This document shows, one piece after another, positions 12,369-19,129 of a stretch of DNA of 19,129 nucleotides. The position numbers and the translations under genes are program-made. The notes beneath the pieces are model-generated. The model ran no database searches, was not told where the DNA came from, and saw only the letters and a program-made list of their open reading frames with translations. Position 1 is the stretch's first letter, and the number at the start of each line of letters is the position of its first letter. The DNA comes from Ruminococcus sp. (GTDB taxonomy: Bacteria > Bacillota > Clostridia > Oscillospirales > Ruminococcaceae): contig DNLQ01000065.1 of assembly GCA_003488415.1 (NCBI GenBank), forward strand, positions 1 through 19,129, read 5' to 3'.

Positions 12369-13548
12369 CAACAGCCATCTTTCCCATTTCCTCAAAGCGC
12401 TTTTCAACAACTTCCTTGTCGTAGTAAGTGTTCTTCTCACGCAGAGGATCATTGAAGATATAATACTTCTCGTTGTAGCCTACAAGCACAAGGCAATGTT
12501 CATTGAATCTCCAGGTGAAGAACTGCTTGTCAGCAGCTGATGCAGTAAGTCCTATAGATGCTGATTCTTCGGGCTGAGGCTCGGGAGTGGGAGTCTCCTG
12601 GGGTACAGGAGGTGCATCTGTCTCCGGCGGGGGAGGCGGAGGTGCTTCTGTTTCAACAGATGCAGGCGCAGGCGGATCCGGTGCGGGCTGCTGAGGTTCC
12701 GGAGCGACCGGTTCCGGAGCGACCGGTTCCGGCTGCTGAGGCTCAGGAGCAGGAGGTGCTTCTGTCGGAGCCGGCGGCTCGGTAGCGGGTTCTGTAGTGG
12801 TAGTCATAGTAGTAGTGGTCACAGTAGTTACCGTAGTAGTAGTCTCCGGCGGCTTTGTGACCTGTTCTTTTTCAAGCACCCAGGTGAACTGGCTTTCTCT
12901 GGTAGGCTCCATGTACATACTTGCCCAGATCAGTACCGGATATCCGTTGTCAATGTATCGTCTGCAAAGATCCTCCATACTCATGCCGTCCAGCCTTGAA
13001 GGCGTAAGATCGGAGTCCATAAGATATTTGTCGAGACACTTTGTGATCGCTCCGCTGTAGCAGCCGAAGCCGCCCTCATCAAGAGGATCGCCTATGAAGA
13101 AGTCGTTGGGATCATTGCCATGGAGCTCGCCGTCATCGAAACCGTCCATGGTAACTATAGAAGTGCCTATATACCCCAGCTTTACAAGATCACCGGCGGA
13201 AATATCGTAGCCGTGAAATTTCAGCAGCATAGAAGTGCTGACCAGCTCGCAGCCTGTGGGATAGCCCTCTGCGTTCTGGGAAATAAATGGTACGTCAAGG
13301 TTTGCTGAAGCCCTTGTCTCTGCGGCAGGCTCCAGAACAGGAGCAGTGCCTTTGATGGTAGTTACTGATTCTGTCACAGTTGCTGTGTCGGGTACGGTAG
13401 TAGTTACCTCCATGCTCACGTCTGTGGCAGCGGAGGGCCCAGGCTCGGAAGTGCCATATTCAGCGGAAGCGACTCCGGCGATAAGCAGACCGCTCAGAGC
13501 CAGTCCGATGACCGGCAGCCTTTTCACATACTCGGCTATACTATTCAT
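12346..13548 (-). CDS. secreted C39-like cysteine peptidase with Thr/Pro-rich insertion
   Basis: A 400-residue exported protein. A signal peptide (about residues 1-29, ending GVASA before EYG) and a Thr-rich linker precede a peptidase_C39_2-type domain: the catalytic Cys is C100 in GYPTGCELVSTSMLL, and the His is H351 in NEHCLVLVGY, followed by IFNDPL. Between them, residues about 230-340 are Thr runs then Pro/Glu/Ala/Gln repeats (PEPVAPEP), which interrupt the fold; FTW occurs on both sides of the insert. Related proteins of gut Ruminococcus have Cys and His parts close together. I chose ATG 13548 because the promoter lies just upstream of it (13585-13613) and the signal peptide follows; the longer ORF from 13635 begins upstream of the promoter. 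Substrate is unknown; a wall-exposed or bacteriocin-leader-type peptidase are both possible. Confidence 0.85.
   Translation of the reverse strand: MNSIAEYVKRLPVIGLALSGLLIAGVASAEYGTSEPGPSAATDVSMEVTTTVPDTATVTESVTTIKGTAPVLEPAAETRASANLDVPFISQNAEGYPTGCELVSTSMLLKFHGYDISAGDLVKLGYIGTSIVTMDGFDDGELHGNDPNDFFIGDPLDEGGFGCYSGAITKCLDKYLMDSDLTPSRLDGMSMEDLCRRYIDNGYPVLIWASMYMEPTRESQFTWVLEKEQVTKPPETTTTVTTVTTTTMTTTTEPATEPPAPTEAPPAPEPQQPEPVAPEPVAPEPQQPAPDPPAPASVETEAPPPPPPETDAPPVPQETPTPEPQPEESASIGLTASAADKQFFTWRFNEHCLVLVGYNEKYYIFNDPLREKNTYYDKEVVEKRFEEMGKMAVAIVPLNP
12695..12732 (-). repeat. 15-base tandem repeat in the C39 insert
   Basis: The 15-base unit GGTTCCGGAGCGACC occurs at 12695-12709 and 12710-12724, with a partial third copy to 12732. 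On the coding strand it encodes PEPVA repeats. Nearby, 12795-12846 is a run of GTA/GTG-type triplets encoding the Thr stretch. Both are slippage-prone and may vary in length between strains. Confidence 0.85.
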
Positions 13549-13584
13549 AAGATCTCTCTTCACTCCAAAAAAGAATATAATACT

Positions 13585-13613
13585 ATTATTAACGATATTG
13601 ATGAAAATGTCAA
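13585..13613 (-). promoter_or_regulatory. promoter of the C39 peptidase gene
   Basis: On the minus strand a perfect TTGACA (13613-13608), a 17-base spacer and AATAAT (13590-13585). The expected transcript start is about 13578, 30 bases before the ATG at 13548. Confidence 0.8.
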
Positions 13614-13657
13614 GAGAAAATAAGAAATTTCTCAAAAAAAAGTTATAAAAGGGCAGG

Positions 13658-13686
13658 AAAAAAGGACGTTTCCGTATGAAACGTCC
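13658..13686 (-). terminator. intrinsic terminator of rpmB
   Basis: On the minus strand GGACGTTTC and GAAACGTCC (13686-13678 and 13672-13664) form a 9-bp stem with a 5-base loop, followed by TTTTTT (13663-13658). It starts 22 bases after the rpmB stop and separates it from the C39 promoter. Confidence 0.92.
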
Positions 13687-13707
13687 TCAGCTTCCGATGT
13701 AATTCAG

Positions 13708-13893
13708 TTAAGCTCTCTCAACCTTACCTGAACGCAGGCATCTTGAGCAAGCGTAGATATGACAAGGAGTACCCTTGACGATAGCCTTAACACGCTTTAC
13801 ATTAGGCTTCCATGTTCTGTTAGCACGTCTATGGGAGTGGGAAACCTTGATTCCGAAAGTAACTCCCTTTCCGCAGATATCACATTTTGCCAT
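13708..13893 (-). CDS. rpmB: 50S ribosomal protein L28
   Basis: A 61-residue ribosomal protein. It begins MAKCDICGKG and ends with CSRCLRSGKVERA; the four cysteines C4, C7, C49 and C52 make it the zinc-binding (C+) form. It has the SHSHRRANRTWKPN segment typical of bacterial L28. The ATG at 13893 has a perfect AAGGAGGTG at 13901-13909; the in-frame upstream extension is not used. It has its own promoter and terminator, as is common for rpmB. It is a large-subunit protein. Confidence 0.98.
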   Translation of the reverse strand: MAKCDICGKGVTFGIKVSHSHRRANRTWKPNVKRVKAIVKGTPCHIYACSRCLRSGKVERA

Positions 13894-13928
13894 CAGGCTG
13901 CACCTCCTTAATAGTCTTTCACCGTCTA

Positions 13929-13937
13929 ATAATATCA
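13929..13937 (-). promoter_or_regulatory. extended -10 of rpmB
   Basis: On the minus strand TGATATTAT (13937-13929) is an extended -10 about 28 bases upstream of the ribosome site region; no convincing -35 is present at 17 bases. The expected start is about 13922. Confidence 0.5.
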
Positions 13938-13990
13938 TAATTTATAAGACAACATGATTATTTTATCATATCTCAGAAAAAAATGCAAGT

Positions 13991-14020
13991 CTTTTTTTAA
14001 AAAAAACTGTTTTTTTTTTA
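13991..14020 (+). repeat. homopolymer tracts between divergent promoters
   Basis: T7, A8, CTG, then T10 and A, in the 253-base gap between rpmB and the membrane-protein gene. The tracts lie upstream of both divergent promoters and could act as UP-element-like or curved DNA. Nothing else gene-like is seen in this gap. Confidence 0.6.
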
Positions 14021-14046
14021 AAAGGCTGTAAATTTGCTTTCAGGAC

Positions 14047-14075
14047 TTGAAAAAATTGTGCATTTGTAGTATAAT
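14047..14075 (+). promoter_or_regulatory. promoter of the site-2 protease-like/scpAB operon
   Basis: TTGAAA (14047-14052), 17-base spacer, TATAAT (14070-14075). The start is expected near 14082, giving a leader of about 65 bases. It is the only clear promoter before 14147 and probably serves the M50-like gene, scpA and scpB, perhaps further. Confidence 0.85.
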
Positions 14076-14095
14076 AAAAAATGGATATCTTTGAA

Positions 14096-14113
14096 CGGAT
14101 AGTTTTTTATCCG
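14096..14113 (+). promoter_or_regulatory. leader hairpin upstream of the M50-like gene
   Basis: CGGATA (14096-14101) and TATCCG (14108-14113) can form a 6-bp stem with a 6-base loop in the leader, between the promoter and the GGGAG site at 14135-14139. Role unknown; stem is modest. Confidence 0.35.
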
Positions 14114-14146
14114 CTGATGTAAAATGATTTATCTGGGAGAGCTTAT

Positions 14147-14830
14147 ATGTCAAATGACACACTACAGTATTTTTTGATGTTTTTTTCGAGAGTACTCATG
14201 CTGCTGCTGATCATGCCTCTTACAAACAGTGCAAGGGGACTTACGGCGAAGTATATGGGTGATGACAGTGCCGACCGGGAGGGCAGGATAACGCTCAATC
14301 CCTTTGTTCATCTTGATCCGCTTGGTTCACTGGCAATACTTTTCATAGGATTCGGCTGGTCAAAGCCTATGCCGATAAATCCTGCCAAGATGAAGAACCG
14401 CAAGTGGGGCATAGTTGCTGTATCTGCGGCAGGTCCGCTTACACACTTCGTGTCTGCTGTATTGTGCTATATAGGATGTAATATTCTTGCCTACGCACCG
14501 GTATTCTCGGATTCGCAGAACGGCATCACAATGATAACAGCACTGGAGATACTCTTTCAGCTGCTGGCACAGATAAACGTATGTCTCGGAACTATCAATA
14601 TACTGCCGCTTCCCCCGATGGACGGCTTTAATATAATCAATCAGTTCCTGGGCAACAGATTCCACAAGTGGTATTTCGGCAACTACATTAATATAAACCG
14701 TGTATCCATGGGGATACTGCTTCTGCTGTTTTTCCTTCCTTCAGATATAAATCCGCTGCATTTTCTCATCGGCTTCTTCAACGGGATTACTTATAAGGCT
14801 GCCTCGTGGGTGCCGGCGATATTCAGGTAA
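14147..14830 (+). CDS. site-2 protease (M50) family membrane protein lacking HExxH
   Basis: A 227-residue, multi-pass membrane protein of the M50B/site-2 protease family. It shows the family's EGRITLNPFVHLDPLGSL, GFGWSKPMPINP and later NILPLPPMDG (N151 to G160, with the third metal ligand D159). Where family members have HExxH in the first helix, this protein has T26-N-S-A-R30 (MPLTNSARG), so both His and the catalytic Glu are missing. It is therefore probably inactive as a protease. Hydrophobic segments lie at about 6-25, 59-69, 85-107, 130-150 and 180-200. It starts at ATG 14147 with GGGAG seven bases away, and is followed eight bases later by scpA. It could be a regulatory pseudoprotease; its partner is unknown. 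Confidence 0.85.
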   Translation: MSNDTLQYFLMFFSRVLMLLLIMPLTNSARGLTAKYMGDDSADREGRITLNPFVHLDPLGSLAILFIGFGWSKPMPINPAKMKNRKWGIVAVSAAGPLTHFVSAVLCYIGCNILAYAPVFSDSQNGITMITALEILFQLLAQINVCLGTINILPLPPMDGFNIINQFLGNRFHKWYFGNYININRVSMGILLLLFFLPSDINPLHFLIGFFNGITYKAASWVPAIFR

Positions 14831-14838
14831 GGTGAAGC

Positions 14839-15591
14839 ATGGAGATACTTTCATTCAAGCTGGAGGTCTTTGAAGGCCCTCTTGACGTGCTGCTGAATCT
14901 GATCGCAAAGCACAAGCTGAATATATGTGACATTGAGATCTCCGTACTTCTGGAGCAGTATCTCGCATTCATGGAGGAATCCAGGAGACAGGATCTTGAG
15001 CTTGCCGGAGAGTTCCTTGAAATGGCGGCAAGGCTCATCTATATAAAGACTGCATTTCTTCTGCCAAGACCGGAGGAAGCTGAGCAGCTGAAAAAGGAAC
15101 TGGAGGGAGCGCTGATAGAGCTTTCCCTCTGCAAGGAAGCTGCAAAACTGCTTGCGGAGCGCAATGTGGGAAATGAAATATTCGTCCGTGAGCCTGTGAA
15201 GATCAAGGCTGATACGACCTACTGTCTCGTACATGAGCCGGAGCGGCTTGTGGCGGCATACAGTGCCGTATCCGGAAAGAGGCTCCGTCCCGACACCCAT
15301 AAGCTCCATATCGAGAATAAGATCAACTCTGTGGTGAAAAGGCGTATCGTACCGGTGCTGACCAAGGTGGTGCATATCCTCCGGGAGCTGTATGACACAG
15401 GTCAGGCGAGTATGGACAGACTGTATGAGGGAGTTACCGACCGTTCCGCAAGAGTGGCTACCTTTCTGGCAGTGCTGGAGCTCACCAGATTCGGACGCAT
15501 CACGATAAGCGATGACAATATGCTGATATACCTGAAAGGCGAGGAAGGAGGCCGCAGAAAATGGAGATCAAAGAAAAGCTCGGAGCAGTAG
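14839..15591 (+). CDS. scpA: segregation and condensation protein A
   Basis: A 250-residue kleisin-type partner of SMC. The N-terminal FEGPLDVLLNLIAKHKLNICDIEI and the following LEMAARLIYIKTAFLLPRP are characteristic, and the C-terminal part with ARVATFLAVLELTRFGRI forms the winged helix that closes on the SMC head. ScpA joins SMC and ScpB in chromosome compaction. The gene starts eight bases after the membrane-protein gene, and its 3' end overlaps scpB by 31 bases. Length is usual. Confidence 0.97.
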   Translation: MEILSFKLEVFEGPLDVLLNLIAKHKLNICDIEISVLLEQYLAFMEESRRQDLELAGEFLEMAARLIYIKTAFLLPRPEEAEQLKKELEGALIELSLCKEAAKLLAERNVGNEIFVREPVKIKADTTYCLVHEPERLVAAYSAVSGKRLRPDTHKLHIENKINSVVKRRIVPVLTKVVHILRELYDTGQASMDRLYEGVTDRSARVATFLAVLELTRFGRITISDDNMLIYLKGEEGGRRKWRSKKSSEQ

Positions 15592-16151
15592 AAGCGATAC
15601 TCTTTGCCAGCGGCGAGCCTATCGAGCTTTACCGGCTTTCCGAAGCAAGCGGGGTAGATGTGGGAACTCTTCCTTCACTTATACGCCTGCTGAACGAGAG
15701 GTATGACGACTACGGAAGCGGTATAATAATAAAGAAGCTGGACAGCAGTTATCAGATGTGTACCCGTGAGGAGTTCGCACCGCAGATACGTGCTGCACTG
15801 GAGACAAAGCGATCGACACCTCTTTCAAATGCGGCAATGGAGGTACTTACCATAATAGCCTACAATCAGCCTGTATCCAAGAGCTTTGTGGAGAACGTAA
15901 GAGGAGTGGACAGCTCCTCTGTAGTCAACAATCTGGTGGAAAAGGGACTGGTGGAGGAAGCAGGACGTCTTGACGTCCCGGGCAGACCGATAGTATACCG
16001 TACTACTCCGGTATTTCTCCGCAGCTTCGGACTCAGCTCCATTGCAGAGCTTCCGCCTCTGCCGGGGCGTGAGGAAGATCCGGCTGCATCAGAGACAGAA
16101 GACGTTCCGGACGCAGCTCCGGAAACAGAGCCGGATGGCGATACAGAATAA
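15561..16151 (+). CDS. scpB: segregation and condensation protein B
   Basis: A 196-residue ScpB with its two winged-helix parts: EIKEKLGAVEAILFASGEP, then LSNAAMEVLTIIAYNQPVSKSFVENVRGVDSS and the RPIVYRTT segment. It binds ScpA as a dimer in the SMC complex. The last about 30 residues are an acidic Glu/Asp/Pro tail. The ATG lies inside scpA, with GGAGG (15546-15550) as ribosome site, so the two genes are translationally linked, as is typical. Confidence 0.96.
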   Translation: MEIKEKLGAVEAILFASGEPIELYRLSEASGVDVGTLPSLIRLLNERYDDYGSGIIIKKLDSSYQMCTREEFAPQIRAALETKRSTPLSNAAMEVLTIIAYNQPVSKSFVENVRGVDSSSVVNNLVEKGLVEEAGRLDVPGRPIVYRTTPVFLRSFGLSSIAELPPLPGREEDPAASETEDVPDAAPETEPDGDTE

Positions 16152-16176
16152 TAAATAAAGACAGGACGGTGAGAAA

Positions 16177-17079
16177 ATGGTTTTAGCAATGGCGACAGTG
16201 GGAGCAGTACTCCTGACGATACTGAAGATCATAGGCTGGATCCTTCTTGCCGTGCTGATACTTCTCCTGGTGCTGATGATACTTCCGCTGAGAGCTGAGG
16301 TGAGCTTCATTGCAGAGAAGTTCACATATAAAGTAAAGCTATGGTTCATACCTGTGATGGATTCCTCAGGGGGCGGGATCATGGGCTGGCTGAAAAAGCG
16401 TAAGAAGTCCGGAGAGGATGAAGAAGATCAACCGGCAGATGATGTGCCTGCCGTGAAGCCGGAGCTTGTAAAACCGGAAACCGGGGCATCTGATGCTCAA
16501 CCCACGATCACTGAGACGGTACAGGAAAATGCGGCAGCAGAAGCGCCTCCTGAGGCGCCGGCAGCGAAAGAAGAAACGGCTGTCAGCCCTGAAAGTGATC
16601 CCTTTGATGAAGCTGAGGAAGTGCCTGAGAAGAAAAAGCGCCATAAGAAGGAGAAGCCTCCGAAAGAGCCAAAGACTCTCGGAGAAAAGGTTGAATTTCT
16701 CCTTGACCTCTGGAGGGCGGCAGACCGTCCTCTGCTGAGGATATTCAAGGGTATACGTCTTTACGACCTGCATATAGACTTTATTATTGCAGATGAGGAC
16801 GCATATAAATGCGCTCTGAACTACGGCAGGATAAGTTCAGTGGTATATCCGCTGCTGGGCTGGCTCAGCACGCTGTTCACTGTGAGACTGAAAACTGTGG
16901 ATGTGAATGCAGGCTTTGCCGTAGAAAAGAGCCGCTGGGACGCTGCTGTCAAGGTCAGCTTCCGGCTCGGAACAGTGGTTATCGCAGGACTCTGGTTCCT
17001 GGTAACTTATATATTCAGATACTTTATCCCCGGTAAGCTGAGGGACAGAAAGGTAAAGAAAGCCGCAAGGCAGAAGTGA
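16177..17079 (+). CDS. DUF2953 membrane protein with charged central linker
   Basis: A 300-residue membrane protein. An N-terminal hydrophobic segment of about 30 residues is followed by AEVSFIAEKFTYKVKLWFIPV. Residues about 70-170 are an acidic Pro/Ala/Glu linker that ends Lys-rich (KKKRHKKEKPPKEP). The C-terminal half has the family's LHIDFIIADEDAYKCALNYGRISSVVYPLL segment and a last transmembrane helix near 265-285. DUF2953 corresponds to YtfI of Bacillus, which lies beside ytfJ there too, so the neighbour gene supports the call. Function is unknown; a sporulation-linked membrane role is an inference from gerW. The linker seems to be an insertion in the family's middle. Confidence 0.8.
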   Translation: MVLAMATVGAVLLTILKIIGWILLAVLILLLVLMILPLRAEVSFIAEKFTYKVKLWFIPVMDSSGGGIMGWLKKRKKSGEDEEDQPADDVPAVKPELVKPETGASDAQPTITETVQENAAAEAPPEAPAAKEETAVSPESDPFDEAEEVPEKKKRHKKEKPPKEPKTLGEKVEFLLDLWRAADRPLLRIFKGIRLYDLHIDFIIADEDAYKCALNYGRISSVVYPLLGWLSTLFTVRLKTVDVNAGFAVEKSRWDAAVKVSFRLGTVVIAGLWFLVTYIFRYFIPGKLRDRKVKKAARQK

Positions 17080-17089
17080 GGTAAAAGAT

Positions 17090-17524
17090 ATGAGTGCAAA
17101 GAATACTCCCATTAACGATCTGCTTGGAGTATCCATGGAGAAGGTAAAGGAGATGGCTGATGTCAATGCTGTCATCGGAGAGCCTATCAAGCTGGAGGAC
17201 GGTACATCCATCATCCCTGTATCAAAGGTATCCTACGGCTTTGCTTCGGGCGGCTCAGACCTGCCGTCGAAGTATGACAAGGATCTTTTCGGAGGCGGTG
17301 CAGGTGCAGGTGTTTCCATAAAGCCGGAGGGCTTCCTGGTGATATCTCCCGACGGAACTGCAAGAATGGTACCTATTGAGCCCTCCAGTGATCCCATTTC
17401 CAATGTACTCAATTCCGTACCCGGGATCATTGACAAGGTGTCAGGATTCGTTTCCGGAAGAAAGGGCAGTTCAGCAGCTGAGGATGAGGCTGCCGGAGAG
17501 GCTTCTGTAGTGATCAACGACTGA
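17090..17524 (+). CDS. gerW: GerW/YtfJ family sporulation protein
   Basis: A 144-residue small protein. It has the YtfJ layout: an N-terminal helix (NDLLGVSMEKVKEMADVNAVIGEPI), then GTSIIPVSKVSYGFASGG, a Gly-rich GGGAGAGVSIKPEGFLVI, and a C-terminal helical part (PGIIDKVSGFV). In Bacillus GerW is a spore inner-compartment protein linked to germination. The gene follows DUF2953 by ten bases, the same pair as ytfI-ytfJ. Its presence suggests a spore-forming ancestry, but many non-spore-formers also keep it. Confidence 0.88.
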   Translation: MSAKNTPINDLLGVSMEKVKEMADVNAVIGEPIKLEDGTSIIPVSKVSYGFASGGSDLPSKYDKDLFGGGAGAGVSIKPEGFLVISPDGTARMVPIEPSSDPISNVLNSVPGIIDKVSGFVSGRKGSSAAEDEAAGEASVVIND

Positions 17525-17582
17525 TTCATAGATATGCAGCCCGGAGCATAGACTGTACAAAAAGGCTTCGGGAGGCGTTTGT

Positions 17583-18737
17583 ATGAAAAGATGTATAATT
17601 GCGGTATTTGCAGCTGTATTGCTGCTCACGTTGACTGTTCCGGATCTGGCTTCGGCTGAAGCTCCGGAGGTCTCTGCAAAGGCGGCAGTGCTGATATGTG
17701 CAGATACCGGCGAGGTGCTGTATTCTCTCCGCTCCGGAGAGAAGCTGCCTATGGCAAGCACCACCAAGATAATGACAGTGCTGCTCACACTGGAGAGCGC
17801 AGAGAGACTCGGTGATCTCCGGCAGGAGTTTACCGTTGACAGCGATGCAATACACGTTGAAGGCTCGTCAATGGGACTCCTTGAAGGTGATACAGTCACT
17901 AAGTATGCACTGTGCTGCGGTATGCTCCTTCCGTCGGGAAATGATGCCGCCAATGCAGCGGCAGTGCGTATAGCCGGAAGCATAGAGGGCTTTGCGGAGC
18001 TTATGAATCGCCGGGGCGAGGAGCTTGGACTCACCGGAACACATTTCGTCACACCTTCAGGACTTGAAGGTGACGGTCACTGTTCTACTGCGTATGATAT
18101 GGCAATGCTGGCGAGGACGGCTCTCCGGAACGAGACCTTCCGTGAGATATGCTCCAGTACATCCATGCAGCTTGAGTACGGCGCTCCGCCGTATCAGCGC
18201 TGGCTGAAAAATACGAACAGACTGCTGTCGATGTACGACGGAGTTTACGGAGTGAAAACAGGCTTTACAGATGAAGCCGGAAGATGTCTTGTGTCTGCCT
18301 GTAAGCGTGACGGCAAGGACCTTATCTGTGTTACTCTCAACGCACCTGATGACTGGAATGACCACATTGCGCTGTATGATTACGGATTCAGCCGGGCTGC
18401 GGCTGTAGATGTAACGCTTCCGGAAAGGGCAGAGATACCCCTTGTGGGAGGAAACAGTGATACTATTGAAGCTGCCCCTCTTGAAAAATCATTGAAGCTG
18501 ACCACGATCAGTGCATCAACGGAGGATCTCACCTTCAAGGTCATGTCTCCGCCTTTTGTTTATGCACCTGTAAGACAGGGAGACATTCTGGGGGAGCTTT
18601 CAGTGATACTCCGCGGCAGTGAGGTGTGCCGTGTGCCCCTTTATGCAGCTGCTGACGCCGGGAGGTACGTTAAGACACAGAAGGAAGAAAGCCTGTATAA
18701 ACGAATAAGAAAAGTGCTCAGGGATATTTTTTTCTGA
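17583..18737 (+). CDS. D-alanyl-D-alanine carboxypeptidase (S11 family, DacF/DacB-like)
   Basis: A 384-residue exported penicillin-binding protein that trims peptidoglycan pentapeptides outside the membrane. A signal peptide (residues about 1-25, ending LASA) precedes the three active-site motifs: S59-T-T-K62, S118-G-N120 and K225-T-G227. A PBP5-C-like beta domain follows from about 275, and the amphipathic basic end (YKRIRKVLRDIFF) may hold it to the membrane. The start has GGAGG (17571-17575) seven bases upstream. Neighbours scpAB, gerW and rluB resemble the Bacillus scpAB-dacB-spmAB-rluB region, so a sporulation-cortex role is possible; a housekeeping role is equally possible. Confidence 0.92.
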   Translation: MKRCIIAVFAAVLLLTLTVPDLASAEAPEVSAKAAVLICADTGEVLYSLRSGEKLPMASTTKIMTVLLTLESAERLGDLRQEFTVDSDAIHVEGSSMGLLEGDTVTKYALCCGMLLPSGNDAANAAAVRIAGSIEGFAELMNRRGEELGLTGTHFVTPSGLEGDGHCSTAYDMAMLARTALRNETFREICSSTSMQLEYGAPPYQRWLKNTNRLLSMYDGVYGVKTGFTDEAGRCLVSACKRDGKDLICVTLNAPDDWNDHIALYDYGFSRAAAVDVTLPERAEIPLVGGNSDTIEAAPLEKSLKLTTISASTEDLTFKVMSPPFVYAPVRQGDILGELSVILRGSEVCRVPLYAAADAGRYVKTQKEESLYKRIRKVLRDIFF

Positions 18738-18753
18738 GAGACAGGGAGAAATC

Positions 18754-19129
18754 GTGGAAAAGATAAGAATACAGAAAATGATCTCAGACAGCGGCTACTG
18801 TTCACGCCGCAAGGCTGAGGCTCTTATAGAACAGGGCAGAGTCAGACTTAACGGCAGACCTGTGAAGCTGGGCGATAAGTGCGGCTACAAGGATCTTATC
18901 ACCGTTGACGGCGAGAGACTGTATACTGCCCGTAAGAAGGAATATCTGTACATCATGCTTAACAAGCCCAGAGGATACGTAACTACCGTTTCCGATGAGC
19001 TTGAGCGCCGTACAGTTATGGATCTGCTTGATGACATCGAGGAAAGAGTGTACCCTGTGGGAAGGCTTGACCGCAACTCGGAGGGACTTCTGCTTCTGAC
19101 CAATGACGGCGAATTTGCCAACAGCATCA
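18754..19129 (+). CDS. rluB: RluB/RsuA-type pseudouridine synthase, N-terminal part (runs off the window)
   Basis: The first 125 codons of a pseudouridine synthase. It has an S4 RNA-binding domain at about 1-60 (KMISDSGYCSRRKAEALIEQGRVRLNG) and the catalytic motif GRLDRNSEGLLLLTNDGEF with Asp106. RluB acts on U2605-type positions of 23S rRNA; RsuA and RluE are close relatives, so the target is inferred from the scpAB/dac context. I chose GTG at 18754, with GGGAG (18744-18748) five bases upstream. It starts 16 bases after the carboxypeptidase stop and is probably in the same operon. Confidence 0.9.
   Translation, partial: MEKIRIQKMISDSGYCSRRKAEALIEQGRVRLNGRPVKLGDKCGYKDLITVDGERLYTARKKEYLYIMLNKPRGYVTTVSDELERRTVMDLLDDIEERVYPVGRLDRNSEGLLLLTNDGEFANSI

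Noticed and set aside
12695..12732. Short tandem repeats considered as a CRISPR array.
   Set aside because: Units are 15 bases, without spacers, and in frame within a coding region as PEPVA repeats.
12558..13060. Plus-strand ORFs opposite the C39 peptidase gene, with Val-rich or Glu/Pro/Ala-rich translations.
   Set aside because: They are antisense readings of the Thr/Pro repeats and lack ribosome sites and motifs.
13549..13635. Longer N-terminus for the C39 peptidase.
   Set aside because: It begins upstream of the TTGACA/AATAAT promoter, and the signal peptide starts at 13548.
1..19129. Search for mobile elements, toxin-antitoxin pairs, restriction or other defence systems.
   Set aside because: No transposase, integrase, long terminal inverted repeats or paired small toxin/antitoxin genes were seen. 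RadC is sometimes found on islands, but its neighbours here are core genes.

Overview
The window looks like chromosomal core sequence from a low-to-mid GC Gram-positive anaerobe of the Ruminococcus type (Clostridia, Oscillospiraceae). This is inferred from four things: a murA-ftsQ-ftsZ cluster followed by a DivIVA-like gene, an scpA-scpB-DUF2953-gerW(ytfJ)-dac-rluB cluster, strong AGGAGG ribosome sites, and TTGxxx-17-TGnTATAAT promoters. I see no tRNA, rRNA, CRISPR array, insertion sequence or prophage gene. The genus is an inference, not a measurement.

Bases 1-4600 hold cell division and envelope genes: the 3' end of murA, ftsQ/divIB with a long Gln/Asn/Trp-rich outer tail, ftsZ with its own promoter and terminator, and a 505-residue DivIVA-like coiled-coil protein with its own promoter. 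Bases 4600-5390 carry two small Cys-containing proteins, a double zinc-ribbon protein and a DUF1858 protein. The first is preceded by an unassigned structured leader, and each is followed by a hairpin.

Bases 5400-12368 are a tightly packed plus-strand run on RNA modification, ribosome rescue and DNA repair: a single ORF joining TrmK to a Nif3-like domain, rlmA, rqcH (NFACT), mpg, an AraC-type regulator overlapping mpg, and two successive radC homologues. The first RadC has a broken JAMM motif and the second an intact one.

Bases 12346-13893 are on the minus strand. They hold a secreted C39-like cysteine peptidase, whose catalytic Cys and His are separated by about 110 residues of Thr/Pro-rich sequence, and rpmB (ribosomal protein L28), each with a recognisable promoter. 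A divergent AT-rich region leads into bases 14147-19129 on the plus strand: a membrane protein of the site-2 protease family that has lost its HExxH motif, scpA and scpB (condensin partners), a DUF2953 membrane protein, gerW/ytfJ, a D-Ala-D-Ala carboxypeptidase and the start of an rluB-type pseudouridine synthase. The order resembles the Bacillus scpAB-dacB-rluB region, without spmA/spmB.

Nothing here is clearly a new defence or mobile system. The most unusual items are the TrmK-Nif3 fusion, the split-looking C39 peptidase, the apparently inactive site-2 protease homologue, the paired active/inactive RadC proteins, the zinc-ribbon leader RNA and the division proteins with low-complexity tails.
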